NCBI GenBank assembly: GCA_016709665.1
Contig: JADJMI010000005.1
Location: 62,001 to 126,000, forward strand
DNA from: Betaproteobacteria bacterium
GTDB taxonomy: Bacteria; Pseudomonadota; Gammaproteobacteria; Burkholderiales; Usitatibacteraceae
Length of the DNA stretch: 64,000 nt
Reading direction: 5' to 3'
Made by a program: the position numbers and the translations under genes. Below the pieces are notes generated by a model. That model was not told where the DNA came from. It ran no database searches and saw only the letters and a list, made by a program, of their open reading frames with translations. Shown here one piece after another: positions 29,183 to 39,916 of this stretch; the first letter of the stretch is position 1, and each line of letters opens with the position of its first letter.

Positions 29183-30556
29183 ATGACCACCCAATCCCTC
29201 CAGGTCGTCGTGCTGGCCGCCGGCCAGGGCAAGCGCATGCATTCGCGCCTGCCCAAGGTTCTCCACCCCCTCGGGGGCCGGCCCATGCTGCTGCACATCC
29301 TCGATTCGGCCCGGCGCCTTGCACCCTCGCGTCTCGCGGTGGTCATCGGCCATGGGGGCGAGACGGTCGCCAAGCGGCTCGAGGCACCGGATGTAGCCTG
29401 GGCGGTGCAGGACCGCCAGTTGGGCACGGGCCACGCGGTCATGCAGGCACTCCCGAAGCTCGAACCCGCCGGCGTCGTCCTCATTCTCTACGGCGACGTG
29501 CCGCGCATCGCGACCGGCACGATGCGTTCGCTCGTCGACGCGGCCGCCGAGAACCAGCTCGCCCTCCTCACCCAGGATCTCGACGATCCCAGGGGCCTGG
29601 GCCGCATCGTCCGCGATGCCTCCGGCCGCGTGACGAAGATCGTCGAGGAGCGCGATGCCACCGAGGCCGAGCGTGCCATCCGCGAGATCAACACCGGCAT
29701 CATGGCCGTTCCCTTCGCCAAGCTGAACGGCTGGCTCGCGGGACTGGGCAACGACAACGCGCAGGGCGAGTACTACCTCACCGACATCGTGGCCGCCGCC
29801 GTGGCCGAGCACTTCCCCGTCGCCGTGCGCCAGCCGCAATCGTCCACCGAGTGCCTCGGCGTCAATTCGAAGCGCGAACTCGCCCGCGTGGAGCGCCTGC
29901 TCCAGCTGGACCGGGCCCATGCGCTGCTCGAAGCCGGCGTGACGCTCGCCGACCCCGCACGCATCGACGTGCGTGGCGAGCTCACCTGCGGCAAGGACGT
30001 TCACATCGACGTGAACTGCGTGTTCGAAGGCAAGGTCGCGCTCGCCGAAGGCGTAACCGTCGGCGCGAACTGCATCCTGCGCGACGTCACGGTCGGCGAG
30101 GGCACCGAGATCCGGCCCTTCAGCTTGCTGGAGGAAGCCAGCGTCGGCGCCAACGCGAAGATCGGCCCCTACGCGCGCCTGCGGCCCGGCACGGAACTGG
30201 CCGAGGACGTCCACATCGGCAACTTCGTCGAGGTGAAGGCGAGCGCCATCGCCGCGCGCAGCAAGGTGAACCATCTTTCCTACATCGGCGATTCGACGGT
30301 GGGCAAGGACGTGAACGTTGGCGCGGGCACCATCACCTGCAACTACGACGGCGCCAACAAGCACCGCACCGTGATCGGCGACCGCGTGCACATCGGCTCC
30401 GACGTTCAGCTCGTCGCGCCCGTCACGATCGGCGATGGCGCGGACATCGGCGCGGGGACCACGGTCTTCAGGGATGCGCCTGCCGGGGAGCTCACGCTCA
30501 ACCCGAAATCGCAGGTCACGAAGCCGGGATGGAAGCGCCCCGAAAAGAAGCGGTAG
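29183..30556 (+). CDS. glmU: Bifunctional GlmU: GlcN-1-P acetyltransferase / GlcNAc-1-P uridyltransferase
   Basis: 457 aa from ATG 29183. An in-frame start at 29153 is unlikely because it lies against the terminator. N-terminal uridyltransferase signature LAAGQGKRMHSRLPKVLHPL and GTGHAVMQA; C-terminal left-handed beta-helix with hexapeptide repeats and the acetyltransferase signature LSYIGDSTVGKDVNVGAGTI then CNYDGANKH. Makes UDP-GlcNAc for peptidoglycan and LPS; GlmS, which supplies the pathway's GlcN-6-P, is encoded about 7 kb downstream. The two genes are usually adjacent; here a regulator and a signalling cluster lie between. Confidence 0.97.
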   Translation: MTTQSLQVVVLAAGQGKRMHSRLPKVLHPLGGRPMLLHILDSARRLAPSRLAVVIGHGGETVAKRLEAPDVAWAVQDRQLGTGHAVMQALPKLEPAGVVLILYGDVPRIATGTMRSLVDAAAENQLALLTQDLDDPRGLGRIVRDASGRVTKIVEERDATEAERAIREINTGIMAVPFAKLNGWLAGLGNDNAQGEYYLTDIVAAAVAEHFPVAVRQPQSSTECLGVNSKRELARVERLLQLDRAHALLEAGVTLADPARIDVRGELTCGKDVHIDVNCVFEGKVALAEGVTVGANCILRDVTVGEGTEIRPFSLLEEASVGANAKIGPYARLRPGTELAEDVHIGNFVEVKASAIAARSKVNHLSYIGDSTVGKDVNVGAGTITCNYDGANKHRTVIGDRVHIGSDVQLVAPVTIGDGADIGAGTTVFRDAPAGELTLNPKSQVTKPGWKRPEKKR

Positions 30557-30616
30557 CACTACCTGCCGGCACCAAGGTGCGGCGCCGCGGGTCCGGTCGA
30601 ATGCCGTTCCCGCTGC

Positions 30617-31312
30617 CTACCAGCGCGCCGGCGGTTTCTTGTTGAGCGTGATGATCCGGTTCTCGACCGTGATGTAGCCGCCCACCGTCAGGTCCCGGAA
30701 GATCCGGCTCACCATGTCGCGCGAAGCCCCCACGCGCTCGGCGATTTCCTGCTGCGTGATCTTCTCGGGAATGCGCATCTTCCCGTCCTTCTCCTCCACC
30801 GACATGTTGAGCAGCAGCCGCGCGACGCGGCCGTACACGTCGAGGAGCGCGAGGTTCTTCACGTTGTCCGTGGCCTCGCGGGCGCGCTCGATGACCTTGC
30901 CGATCATCTCGAGGGCGAAATCGGGATTCTGGCGGATGGCATCGAGCAGGGGCTCGCGCTGCACCACCGAAAAAGTCGTCGGCTCGAGCGTCACCACCGA
31001 GGCCGAGCGAGGCTTGCCGTCCAGGGCCATCTCGCCCACGTAGTCGCCCGGCACCTGGTTGTTCAGGATGAGCTCGTGCCCTTCCGAGTCCGAAACGAAG
31101 GCCTTCACCTTGCCCGAGAGGATCACGAACACCGAGTCGCTGGAATCGCCCTCGGTGATGAAGACCGTGTTCTTCGGGTACGTGCGCACGCGGCCGAGCG
31201 CGGCGAGATTGCGGACGAAGGAATCCGGGATCGAAGCCAGTTGCGCAGGGGTCGGGGGCTCGCCGTTCATCTCGGGAGGTTTGCCATCTTGGGGGAGCGT
31301 CGAGTCTAGCAC
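30617..31312 (-). CDS. Crp/Fnr-family transcriptional regulator
   Basis: 231 aa. Cyclic-nucleotide-binding beta-roll (about residues 45-150; VFVILSGKVKAFVSDSEGHE, VGEMALDGKPRSASVVTLEP), dimerisation helix, and a C-terminal winged helix with ITQQEIAERVGASRDMVSRI as recognition element. The roll has the E...R.A pattern (GEMALDGKPRSASV) of cAMP-binding Crp-like proteins, and no Fnr-type N-terminal cysteine cluster is present, so a nucleotide ligand is plausible. Start: GTG at 31312, or ATG at 31270. Divergent by 33 nt from a class III nucleotide cyclase, which makes the pair a likely sender-receiver; convergent with glmU. Confidence 0.88.
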   Translation of the reverse strand: MLDSTLPQDGKPPEMNGEPPTPAQLASIPDSFVRNLAALGRVRTYPKNTVFITEGDSSDSVFVILSGKVKAFVSDSEGHELILNNQVPGDYVGEMALDGKPRSASVVTLEPTTFSVVQREPLLDAIRQNPDFALEMIGKVIERAREATDNVKNLALLDVYGRVARLLLNMSVEEKDGKMRIPEKITQQEIAERVGASRDMVSRIFRDLTVGGYITVENRIITLNKKPPARW

Positions 31313-31345
31313 CGCGAAGGCGGCGCGTTAAGATACGCCCGCCCC

Positions 31346-33118
31346 ATGCCCTCCCCGCGAAAGCCCGCCGCGCCCACCGAACGCCCGCCGATCCCCTGGC
31401 CGGGCGTGGCCGCCGTCGCGATCGCGGGATTCCTCTTCGCCTGGACTCCGCTCGCGGAACGGGCGGATCTCTTCGCCCTCGACCAATCCTTCGGCGTCCT
31501 GCGCGCCGCGGGGCCGAAGAGCGCGCCCGACGACATCGTCATCGTGGGCCTCGACGAGGCGACCGAGAAGGCCATTGGCGAACCCCTCGCGCTCTGGCAC
31601 GCGCCCCTGGGCGAAGCGCTCGCGAAGATCGCGGCGGCAAAACCGAAGGCCATCGGGCTCGACGTCACGCTGCCGGAGAAATCGTTCGATTCCATCCGTC
31701 CCGGGCTCGACCTCGCGCTCGCCAGGGGACTTGCCGCCGCCCGTGCCGTGCAGCCGTTCGTCGTCGCGCTCGCCGTGGATGGCCAGGGTGCCGCCAAGAC
31801 CATTCACACGCCGTTCCTCGCCGTCGTCGACGACCAGCGCATGGGTCTGGCGCTGTTCGGTCGCGACATCGACGGCGTGACGCGCCGCTACCTGCTCGCG
31901 CTGCCGACGGAGGATGGCGCGTTCCCGACCTTCGCGGGACGCCTGTGCTCGGGGCTGTCGAAGAACTGCCGGGCCGGCATCACCGATTACGCGCTGGGAA
32001 CGCCCTATCGCTACGTGTCGCTCGCCCGCGTGCTCGAGCTGAAGGATCCCGCCGGTCTCGAGCGCCTCTTCGGCGGCCGCATCGTGCTCATCGGCGAGAC
32101 CCAGCGATTCACCGACCGCATCGCGCAGCCCGTGAATCTCGCGGGATGGGAACCCGACGGGCGCAAGGATGCACCCGGTGTCCTCGCCCACGCGCAGGTG
32201 CTGCGTACGGCCTTGCACGGCACGCCGATCGAGCCCGCGCATCCGGCCACGCTCGTCTTCCTGCTGTCGGCCTGTGCCTTGCTCCTCGTCGTGCGCGACT
32301 GGCGGCTCGCGCTCGTCGCGGGTGGACTCGCGGCGACGGGCCTCGTCGTGGGCTCCGTGATGCTGCTTCGCGCCGGCACGCACCTGCCCGTCGCCGCGGC
32401 GCTGCTCACGGTGTCCCTCGCCGTTGCGGCGCGCGCCGCGCTCGATGCCCGGGACCACCGCCGCTCGAGGGACCGTCTCACGCACGCTTTCGGCGGTTAC
32501 GTGAGCCCGCCGGTGCTCGAGGGCATTCTCGCCGGCCGCATCGAGCCGGGCCATCGCGCCGCCACTCGCACGCTCGCGTTCCTCTTCGCGGACCTGCGAG
32601 GCTCCACGGCGTTCACGGAAAAGGCCACGCCCGGGGAAGCCATGGCGCTCCTCAACCGGTTCCACGATGTCGCGGTGGCGGCGGTCCACAAGCACGAGGG
32701 CTTCCTCGACAACATTCGCGGCGATGGCGTCATGGCCGTCTTCGGGGCGCCCAAGGCCATCGACGATCCCGCCGGTGCCGCCTTCCGTGCAGCCGAGGAC
32801 CTGCTGCGCGGCATCGACCACCTCAATGCCCAGCGCGCCAGGCGCAACGAACCGCCGCTCGAGGTGGGCGTCGGTCTCGCCGCGGGCGAAGGGGTCGTGG
32901 GTCACGTCGGATCGCGCGAGCGGTTCAACTTCACCGCCGTGGCCGATGCCGCCAACGTGGCCGCCCGCCTCCAGGACGAGGCCAAGCGGCTGGGCTTCCG
33001 GGCCGTCCTCAGCGGGCCCGTCCGGGAGAAGGCGGGGGCGGCACAACTGGAGGCCCTGGGTCCCCTCGAACTGCGCGGTCACGACCCCGTCGAAGCCTGG
33101 GGCTGGAAAGGTCCCTGA
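31346..33118 (+). CDS. CHASE2-domain adenylate/guanylate cyclase
   Basis: 590 aa. N-terminal membrane helix (about 15-35), an extracytoplasmic CHASE2 sensor domain (about 40-295), three closely spaced membrane helices (about 300-375), then a class III cyclase catalytic domain (about 395-585). Both metal aspartates are present, D416 in FADLRGST and D460 in IRGDGVMAVFG. At the position where many relatives have Lys (DKxxGD), residue 456 is Asn (LDNIRGD), so substrate choice is uncertain. It should make cAMP or cGMP in response to an envelope signal. TAAGAT at 31329-31334 could be a -10, giving a very short leader. Faces the Crp/Fnr gene and precedes the FecR-like gene. Confidence 0.88.
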   Translation: MPSPRKPAAPTERPPIPWPGVAAVAIAGFLFAWTPLAERADLFALDQSFGVLRAAGPKSAPDDIVIVGLDEATEKAIGEPLALWHAPLGEALAKIAAAKPKAIGLDVTLPEKSFDSIRPGLDLALARGLAAARAVQPFVVALAVDGQGAAKTIHTPFLAVVDDQRMGLALFGRDIDGVTRRYLLALPTEDGAFPTFAGRLCSGLSKNCRAGITDYALGTPYRYVSLARVLELKDPAGLERLFGGRIVLIGETQRFTDRIAQPVNLAGWEPDGRKDAPGVLAHAQVLRTALHGTPIEPAHPATLVFLLSACALLLVVRDWRLALVAGGLAATGLVVGSVMLLRAGTHLPVAAALLTVSLAVAARAALDARDHRRSRDRLTHAFGGYVSPPVLEGILAGRIEPGHRAATRTLAFLFADLRGSTAFTEKATPGEAMALLNRFHDVAVAAVHKHEGFLDNIRGDGVMAVFGAPKAIDDPAGAAFRAAEDLLRGIDHLNAQRARRNEPPLEVGVGLAAGEGVVGHVGSRERFNFTAVADAANVAARLQDEAKRLGFRAVLSGPVREKAGAAQLEALGPLELRGHDPVEAWGWKGP

Positions 33119-33272
33119 GGTCGCATTTGCGTGATATTCGGCAATTTGATTGCGCTATTTCGCATTTCGACCGGCCGGACCCCCGCGTACAGTGAATTCA
33201 TGTTCGCGGGGCCCTCCTCTCCTGCGAACTGGCCGGGCGAAGTGAGGCCAAGAGCATTCCGCCCGCATTCCA

Positions 33273-33305
33273 CTCCCTCCGGCTCGCGCCGGAGGGAGCT
33301 TTCTT
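33273..33305 (+). terminator. Strong hairpin between cyclase and FecR-like genes
   Basis: CTCCCTCCGGC (33273-33283), loop TCGC, GCCGGAGGGAG (33288-33298) is an 11-bp perfect stem followed by CTTTCTTCCCCCC. It resembles an intrinsic terminator with an imperfect T tract, or a stable leader hairpin just ahead of the FecR-like gene (start 33323). Rest of the 204-bp gap 33119-33322 is AT-richer near 33125-33200 and may hold a promoter; I see no clear boxes. Confidence 0.6.
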
Positions 33306-33322
33306 CCCCCCGGGAGATTCCG

Positions 33323-34120
33323 ATGATTCCGCAGCCGCAACGAGACGAAGGCGCCCCCACCGGCCTCGCCACGCTCGCGTTCGCGGCGGTGCTGCTGCTC
33401 ATCGGGTGCACCGATTCCTTCGCGGCCGACCTGCTAGTCACGGACGTTCGCGGCGCCGTCACCCGCGCGGGCTCGACGCAACCCGTTGCCCTCTTCGATA
33501 CGCTCAAGCCCGGCGCCCGCCTGTCGGTGCCCGAGGGCGCGCGTGTCGAGTTGCTCGATTCCGCCGCCGGCAGCATCCAGCCGGTGCGGGGCCCCGCCAC
33601 GATCGCGCTCATGCCGCAGGGACCCAAGGCCGAAAGCGGAATGCTCGATCCCGTGCGAACGGTGGATGCGCAGCTTCGCAAGGTGAAGATCACCAACCAG
33701 GACGTCGCGCTCGGCAGCCTGCGCATGCGCAGCGCCGACACGCGCCTGCTGGAGGGGCCGGACGGCTTCGTCACGGCGAGCGAGGCCAGGACCTACCGCT
33801 GGAAGGGGCGCCCGAACCTGGTGCGACTCGAGGTCGCCACGCAGGAAGGCGAAGTGGTGCACAAGGCCCGCGTGGAAGGCGGCAGCTACACCCTGCCCGA
33901 ATCCGTGAAGCTGGAGGCGGGCCGCACCTATGTCTGGGGCGTGAGCGGGGTGAATCCCGCAGACCCGCCGGCGGACTGGACGGAGTTCGCCTTGAGCGAG
34001 GCGAACGGGGTTCCCAGGGCCTCAGGCCCTTCGGAATGGCGCCTCGTCGCCGTTTCGCTTCGCGCCGCCGGACTCAAGCGGGCGGCGGAGCGGGCGGAGC
34101 AGAAGGCGTCCGCCTCCTGA
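33323..34120 (+). CDS. FecR-like exported protein
   Basis: 265 aa from ATG 33323, chosen for the GGGAG 6 nt upstream and the signal sequence that follows (LATLAFAAVLLLIGCTDSFA). LLIGC could be a lipobox; alternatively Sec cleavage falls after SFA. The mature part carries a FecR-type beta domain (LLVTDVRGAVTRAGSTQPVA, LSVPEGARVELLDSAAGS) and a C-terminal region of beta character (YRWKGRPNLVRLEVATQEGE, YVWGVSGVNP). Unlike classical FecR there is no sigma factor or TonB receptor beside it; it sits between a CHASE2 cyclase and a CHAT protein, suggesting a periplasmic partner in that signalling set. Function otherwise unknown. Confidence 0.8.
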   Translation: MIPQPQRDEGAPTGLATLAFAAVLLLIGCTDSFAADLLVTDVRGAVTRAGSTQPVALFDTLKPGARLSVPEGARVELLDSAAGSIQPVRGPATIALMPQGPKAESGMLDPVRTVDAQLRKVKITNQDVALGSLRMRSADTRLLEGPDGFVTASEARTYRWKGRPNLVRLEVATQEGEVVHKARVEGGSYTLPESVKLEAGRTYVWGVSGVNPADPPADWTEFALSEANGVPRASGPSEWRLVAVSLRAAGLKRAAERAEQKASAS

Positions 34121-34145
34121 GGAAAGCCCCTGCCGGCACGACGCC

Positions 34146-34394
34146 TCAACCCACGTCGTCGTCCGGCGTGCTCGAGGGTCCGATGTAGGCAAGCGGTTTC
34201 GCCCTTGCGCCACCCAGGACGATTCTCACGACGACCTCGTCGGTGTCCTTGGGAACGTTGATCGTGTGAGTCACGACCTTTCGCTTCACGATGGGGACGA
34301 CGAGGCTGCTTCCCTTGGGCAGCTTGTTGATCCGCGCCTTGGCTGTCGGCGCTGCCTTTGCTTTCTTCGGGGCCTTGGGTGCTTTAGTCTTCAT
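34146..34394 (-). CDS. 82-aa basic protein of unknown function, divergent from the CHAT gene
   Basis: 82 aa. The N-terminal third is Lys/Ala/Pro-rich (MKTKAPKAPKKAKAAPTAKA), followed by a predicted beta segment (SSLVVPIVKRKVVTHTINVP, VVVRIVLGG) and an acidic tail. I recognise no family. AGGGAGG 7 nt upstream of the ATG is a very strong ribosome-binding site, which argues for a real gene. Only 26 nt separate its start from that of the CHAT protein on the other strand, so its promoter must lie within the first codons of the CHAT gene. Confidence 0.6.
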   Translation of the reverse strand: MKTKAPKAPKKAKAAPTAKARINKLPKGSSLVVPIVKRKVVTHTINVPKDTDEVVVRIVLGGARAKPLAYIGPSSTPDDDVG

Positions 34395-34420
34395 GCCAAT
34401 CCTCCCTGATTGCGCGGTCG

Positions 34421-37291
34421 ATGGGTCCTTCGTTTATACCATTGAGCCTTCGAAAGGCGACAGCCGTCCTCGTCGCCTGTTTCGGTGTCGCTTGCGCAAC
34501 CGGCGCGCGCGCGCAGGTGTGCGCCTTGCCCGCCGGTGCCACCGATGCAGGCACGGCGCAGTCTGACTGTCTCCTTTCGGCAGCGAGGGCGGCCTACCGC
34601 GAACGCCGATACGCCGATGCGCTTTCGATCCTCGAACGCCTCGATTCGGTCGCGGGCACCACGTCCCCGCTGGACGTGAGAATTTCGGCAGGGTTGGTGC
34701 GTGCGCAGTCGTTGTTCCAGCTGGGCCGGATAGACGAAATGCATGCGGTGGCGACTTCAACCTGGCGTGATGCGCGGGAATCCAAGGGGGAGGATTCCTC
34801 CTCGGCCCTCGAGGCCCAGAACCTGGTTGCGGTTGCCTTGCGCAACAAGCGACGCACGAAGGACGCGATCGCGGTCCTCGAAGATCTCGTCGCTCGTCGC
34901 GAACGGGTGGACGGGGCGGCAGCCGTCGAGACCATTCGGGCCAAGAACAATCTTGCCGCCGCGTTGCGAGACGCCGGGGATCTTGCTCATGCCGAGCCGC
35001 TGTTTCAAGACGTCTATTCCGCCCGAGCGAAATCCCTGGGCCCGAATCACGAGCAGTCGGTCTTTGCCTGGCACAACCTGATGGCAGTCCGTTGGGAGAG
35101 ATACGGAAGCGAGGCGGTGCTCCGGGAGGTGGAGTCCGCCCTTCCGGCGCAACAGGAGGCTCTCGGCCGCGAGAACTCCGAGATCGTTCGCATGAAGACC
35201 TTGCTCGCATCGATGCTCTGGGCGCAAGGCAGGCTGGACGAGACGCGCGAGCTTTTCGCCGAGGTGCTGCCGATTCGTCGAAGGGTGATGGGTGTCGCGA
35301 ATCGCCAGACGCAGGAAGCGGCGCGAAATCTCGCCTTCATTACCCTGAGGTTGGGCGACATCGAGGGCGCTCTCGACATCATCGAGACGGCGCGCCGGGA
35401 CGCCGCGGGTTCAGGCGATGCGAGCGCCAGGGAGCTGCGACAGCAACTTGCCTACGTTCGTCTCCTGGCGGGCGATGCGCATCGCGCGCTTGAATTGGTC
35501 ACGTCCGAGGTTCCGGCGGCGGATGCTCACTGGAACGAGAGTAGCCCCTTCGAACTGGCGGCTGCCTTCATCCGCGCGGCCGCCCTTTCCGCGCTGGGCC
35601 GGCATGATGAGGCGATCTCGCTTCAGGGACGGGTCCTCGAAGCTGTCGAGGGGCGCTTGGGTCGCCTTCACCCGAATACGCTGCAATCCCTTCGTGGCCT
35701 CGCCACCTTCTTGATCGCGGGCGGCAAGGATGCCGCAGCACGGGACGTGCTCGAGACTTTCCTTGAGCGCAGCGAGGCGAGGGATGGCGCTCTCGCCGGC
35801 GGAAGCGATACCCACCGCCGCCAGCTCTCCCAAGGCATCGAATCGCTCTTCCAGCTGGCCGGCTACAAGACCTACGTCCGCCTCCTCGCCGCCACCGACC
35901 CCACCCGCGCCCTCGAAGTGGCCGAACTGGCCAAGGGCCGATCCCTCGCCGAGCCGGGCGCCGTGAGCGGCCGCGGCCAGGTGGCGAGGTCCGAAGCCCG
36001 CGAAGCGGCATGGCGGCTCGCCAAGGCCGAGGAAGCACTGGCGGCGAACGAGCCCGGCTCGGCGCCGTACCTTCGGGCAGCGAACGAACGCGCCGAGGCC
36101 GAAGCCAGGCTGCGAACCCTGCGACCTGCCGCCGGCACGACGAGGCGCTTCCGGCTCGCCGATCGAATCGCCACGCTACCGAAGGGCGCCGTCTTCATCG
36201 ACTACGTGGTGGACGACGATCGCGTCGTCGCACTCCTTGCCGGAAAGGACCTGCCCGTCACGGGAATCGACCTCGGCCGCGTGGATCGCCTGGCCGATAC
36301 CGTGGAAGCGCTGCGTCGGCTCACCGCAACGACGGACCCGGCGAGCGAGCGCGTCTGGCGCACGGCCGACGGCTACCGGTGGTCGCTGTCGAAGCCTCCT
36401 GGCGCCACTGAGCGCACGAAGGACGCCACCGAGATCGCTCGCTTCCTGTCGCGGAATCTCCTCGCGCCCCTCGCGCCGCACGTGGGCAAGTCGCCGCGCT
36501 GGATCGTGTCCCCGGACGGCGCCCTCGCCTTCCTGCCCTTCGAGCTGCTCGAGATCGGCGGCAAGCGGGTCGTCGAGAACCACGAGATCACGATCGCGCC
36601 CTCGCTCGCGGTCATCACGGCGGGCAAGGCGAGGGCGGCGCGCGTGCTCGCGCCCGGCGCGAACCGCGAGTTCCTCGGGATCGGCGTGAGCCGCGCCGGG
36701 GGAGACTGGCCCGAGCTGCCCGCGGCCGAGCGCGAGGTGACCGCCGTCGCGAGCCTCTTCCCCGCCGACCGGCGCGTCACGCTCATGGGAGCGCAGGCCA
36801 CCGAGGCCGCCTTCGCGAAGCTGGATGCCAGCGGCGATCTCGAGCGCTTCCGCTACATCCACATCGCCTCGCACGCGTTCCTCTCGCCCCGGGGCAGCAG
36901 CCTGTCCGGCGTGGTGCTCGCGAAGGACCCGACGGACGAGTCGAACGACGGCATCGTCACCGCGGCCGAATGGCCCGTCTACCGGCTGCGCAGCGATCTC
37001 GTCGTGCTATCGGCCTGCGACACCGGGCGAGGCACGCTGCTGGCAGGCGAAGGCGTGATGGGCCTTCCCTACGCGCTCCTGCAGGCCGGCGCGCGCGACG
37101 TGCTCCTCACGCTGTGGCCGGTGTCGGATGCCGCCGCCGCCGACTTCATGCCGCGCTTCTACGGCCGCCTTCGCAAGGGCATGCCGCCGGCGAAGGCCCT
37201 TCGCGAGACCAAGCTCGAGCTGGCACGCGCTCGTGGCCCCCACGCCGCCCCCGCCCACTGGGCCGCCTTCGTCCTGCACGGCGTGCCTTGA
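34421..37291 (+). CDS. Exported TPR-CHAT protein (caspase-like peptidase fold)
   Basis: 956 aa. Signal peptide (KATAVLVACFGVACATGARA), a long stretch of tetratricopeptide-like repeats (about residues 45-500; e.g. KNNLAAALRDAGDLAHAEPL), a charged helical linker, then a CHAT domain (about 640-956). The caspase/separase-type catalytic pair is present: His818 in YIHIASHAF and Cys866 in VVLSACDTGRG. CHAT proteins are predicted cysteine peptidases; some are cell-death or stress effectors. Start is ATG 34421, or TTG in PLSLRK a few codons later. Location beside a CHASE2 cyclase and a FecR-like protein suggests an envelope-sensing system; substrate unknown. Confidence 0.9.
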   Translation: MGPSFIPLSLRKATAVLVACFGVACATGARAQVCALPAGATDAGTAQSDCLLSAARAAYRERRYADALSILERLDSVAGTTSPLDVRISAGLVRAQSLFQLGRIDEMHAVATSTWRDARESKGEDSSSALEAQNLVAVALRNKRRTKDAIAVLEDLVARRERVDGAAAVETIRAKNNLAAALRDAGDLAHAEPLFQDVYSARAKSLGPNHEQSVFAWHNLMAVRWERYGSEAVLREVESALPAQQEALGRENSEIVRMKTLLASMLWAQGRLDETRELFAEVLPIRRRVMGVANRQTQEAARNLAFITLRLGDIEGALDIIETARRDAAGSGDASARELRQQLAYVRLLAGDAHRALELVTSEVPAADAHWNESSPFELAAAFIRAAALSALGRHDEAISLQGRVLEAVEGRLGRLHPNTLQSLRGLATFLIAGGKDAAARDVLETFLERSEARDGALAGGSDTHRRQLSQGIESLFQLAGYKTYVRLLAATDPTRALEVAELAKGRSLAEPGAVSGRGQVARSEAREAAWRLAKAEEALAANEPGSAPYLRAANERAEAEARLRTLRPAAGTTRRFRLADRIATLPKGAVFIDYVVDDDRVVALLAGKDLPVTGIDLGRVDRLADTVEALRRLTATTDPASERVWRTADGYRWSLSKPPGATERTKDATEIARFLSRNLLAPLAPHVGKSPRWIVSPDGALAFLPFELLEIGGKRVVENHEITIAPSLAVITAGKARAARVLAPGANREFLGIGVSRAGGDWPELPAAEREVTAVASLFPADRRVTLMGAQATEAAFAKLDASGDLERFRYIHIASHAFLSPRGSSLSGVVLAKDPTDESNDGIVTAAEWPVYRLRSDLVVLSACDTGRGTLLAGEGVMGLPYALLQAGARDVLLTLWPVSDAAAADFMPRFYGRLRKGMPPAKALRETKLELARARGPHAAPAHWAAFVLHGVP

Positions 37292-37376
37292 AACGCTGCC
37301 GCAGGCGTGACGGATGTAACGGCGGCGGGATTTCCCGAAATTCGCGGGTCACCGACCCCGTGAGAGAATCGGCCCC

Positions 37377-39210
<1,834 letters not shown>

Positions 39211-39314
39211 GCCGCGTTTCCCGCGCTTTTCCGCCGATCGGCCACCGCCCGGTCCGGCTACGCTCACTTCCATCGACGCCGGGAGTCTCCGGTGCCAAGG
39301 AGGGAGGCGAGAAC

Positions 39315-39809
39315 GTGGATACCTGCCTGGAACCCGCGGTCATCGAGAACGTCACCTTCGATGAGCTCGCGGTCGGCGCCGAGGCGCACGTCCGGCGCAC
39401 GCTCTTTCCCGACGACATCCTTCTCTTCGCCCACGTCTCGGGCGACGTGAACCCCGCGCACCTCGATCCCGAGTACGCGGCGCACAGCGATTTCCACGAG
39501 ATCATCGCCCACGGCATGTGGGGCGGCTCGCTCATCTCCGCCGTCCTGGGCACGCGCCTGCCCGGGCCCGGCACCATCTACCTGGGCCAGTCGCTTCGCT
39601 TCCGGCGCCCCGTGCGCCTGGGGGACGCGCTGACGGTCTCCGTGAAATGCACGTCGAAGGACGCCGAGAGGCACCGCGCGACATTCGAATGCCGCATCAC
39701 CGACCGGCTCGGCCGCGACGTCATCACCGGCGAGGCGGACGTGGTCGTTCCCATGACGAAAGTGCGCCGCTTGCGGCCATCCCTGCCCCACGTTCGGCTG
39801 GAGCCCTAA
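39315..39809 (+). CDS. MaoC-like (R)-specific enoyl-CoA hydratase family protein, copy 1
   Basis: 164 aa with GTG start at 39315, chosen for the AGGGAGG about 8 nt upstream. Hot-dog fold hydratase: the MaoC dehydratase active-site motif appears as FAHVSGDVNPAHLDPEYA (Asp and His), followed by IAHGMWGGSLISAVLGTRLPG. It resembles the MaoC half of proteins that combine a hydratase with phosphate acetyltransferase. It is about 55-60% identical by eye to the next gene, so the two arose by tandem duplication. Likely acts on a CoA-linked or hydroxyacyl intermediate; substrate unknown. Confidence 0.85.
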   Translation: MDTCLEPAVIENVTFDELAVGAEAHVRRTLFPDDILLFAHVSGDVNPAHLDPEYAAHSDFHEIIAHGMWGGSLISAVLGTRLPGPGTIYLGQSLRFRRPVRLGDALTVSVKCTSKDAERHRATFECRITDRLGRDVITGEADVVVPMTKVRRLRPSLPHVRLEP

Positions 39810-39916
39810 GGCCAACACCCGTCCCCTTTTGCTGCGCTAGGTCAGATGCCGCCGGGATCGCCGGCGTACGCTGGATCGGTCGACGCCCCCTCGCGTCGCC
39901 GCCAGGAAGCTGCGCC

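Noticed and set aside
37292..37376. glmS ribozyme or riboswitch leader
   Set aside because: The gap before glmS is only 85 nt and lacks the ribozyme core; that element is found mainly in Gram-positive bacteria.
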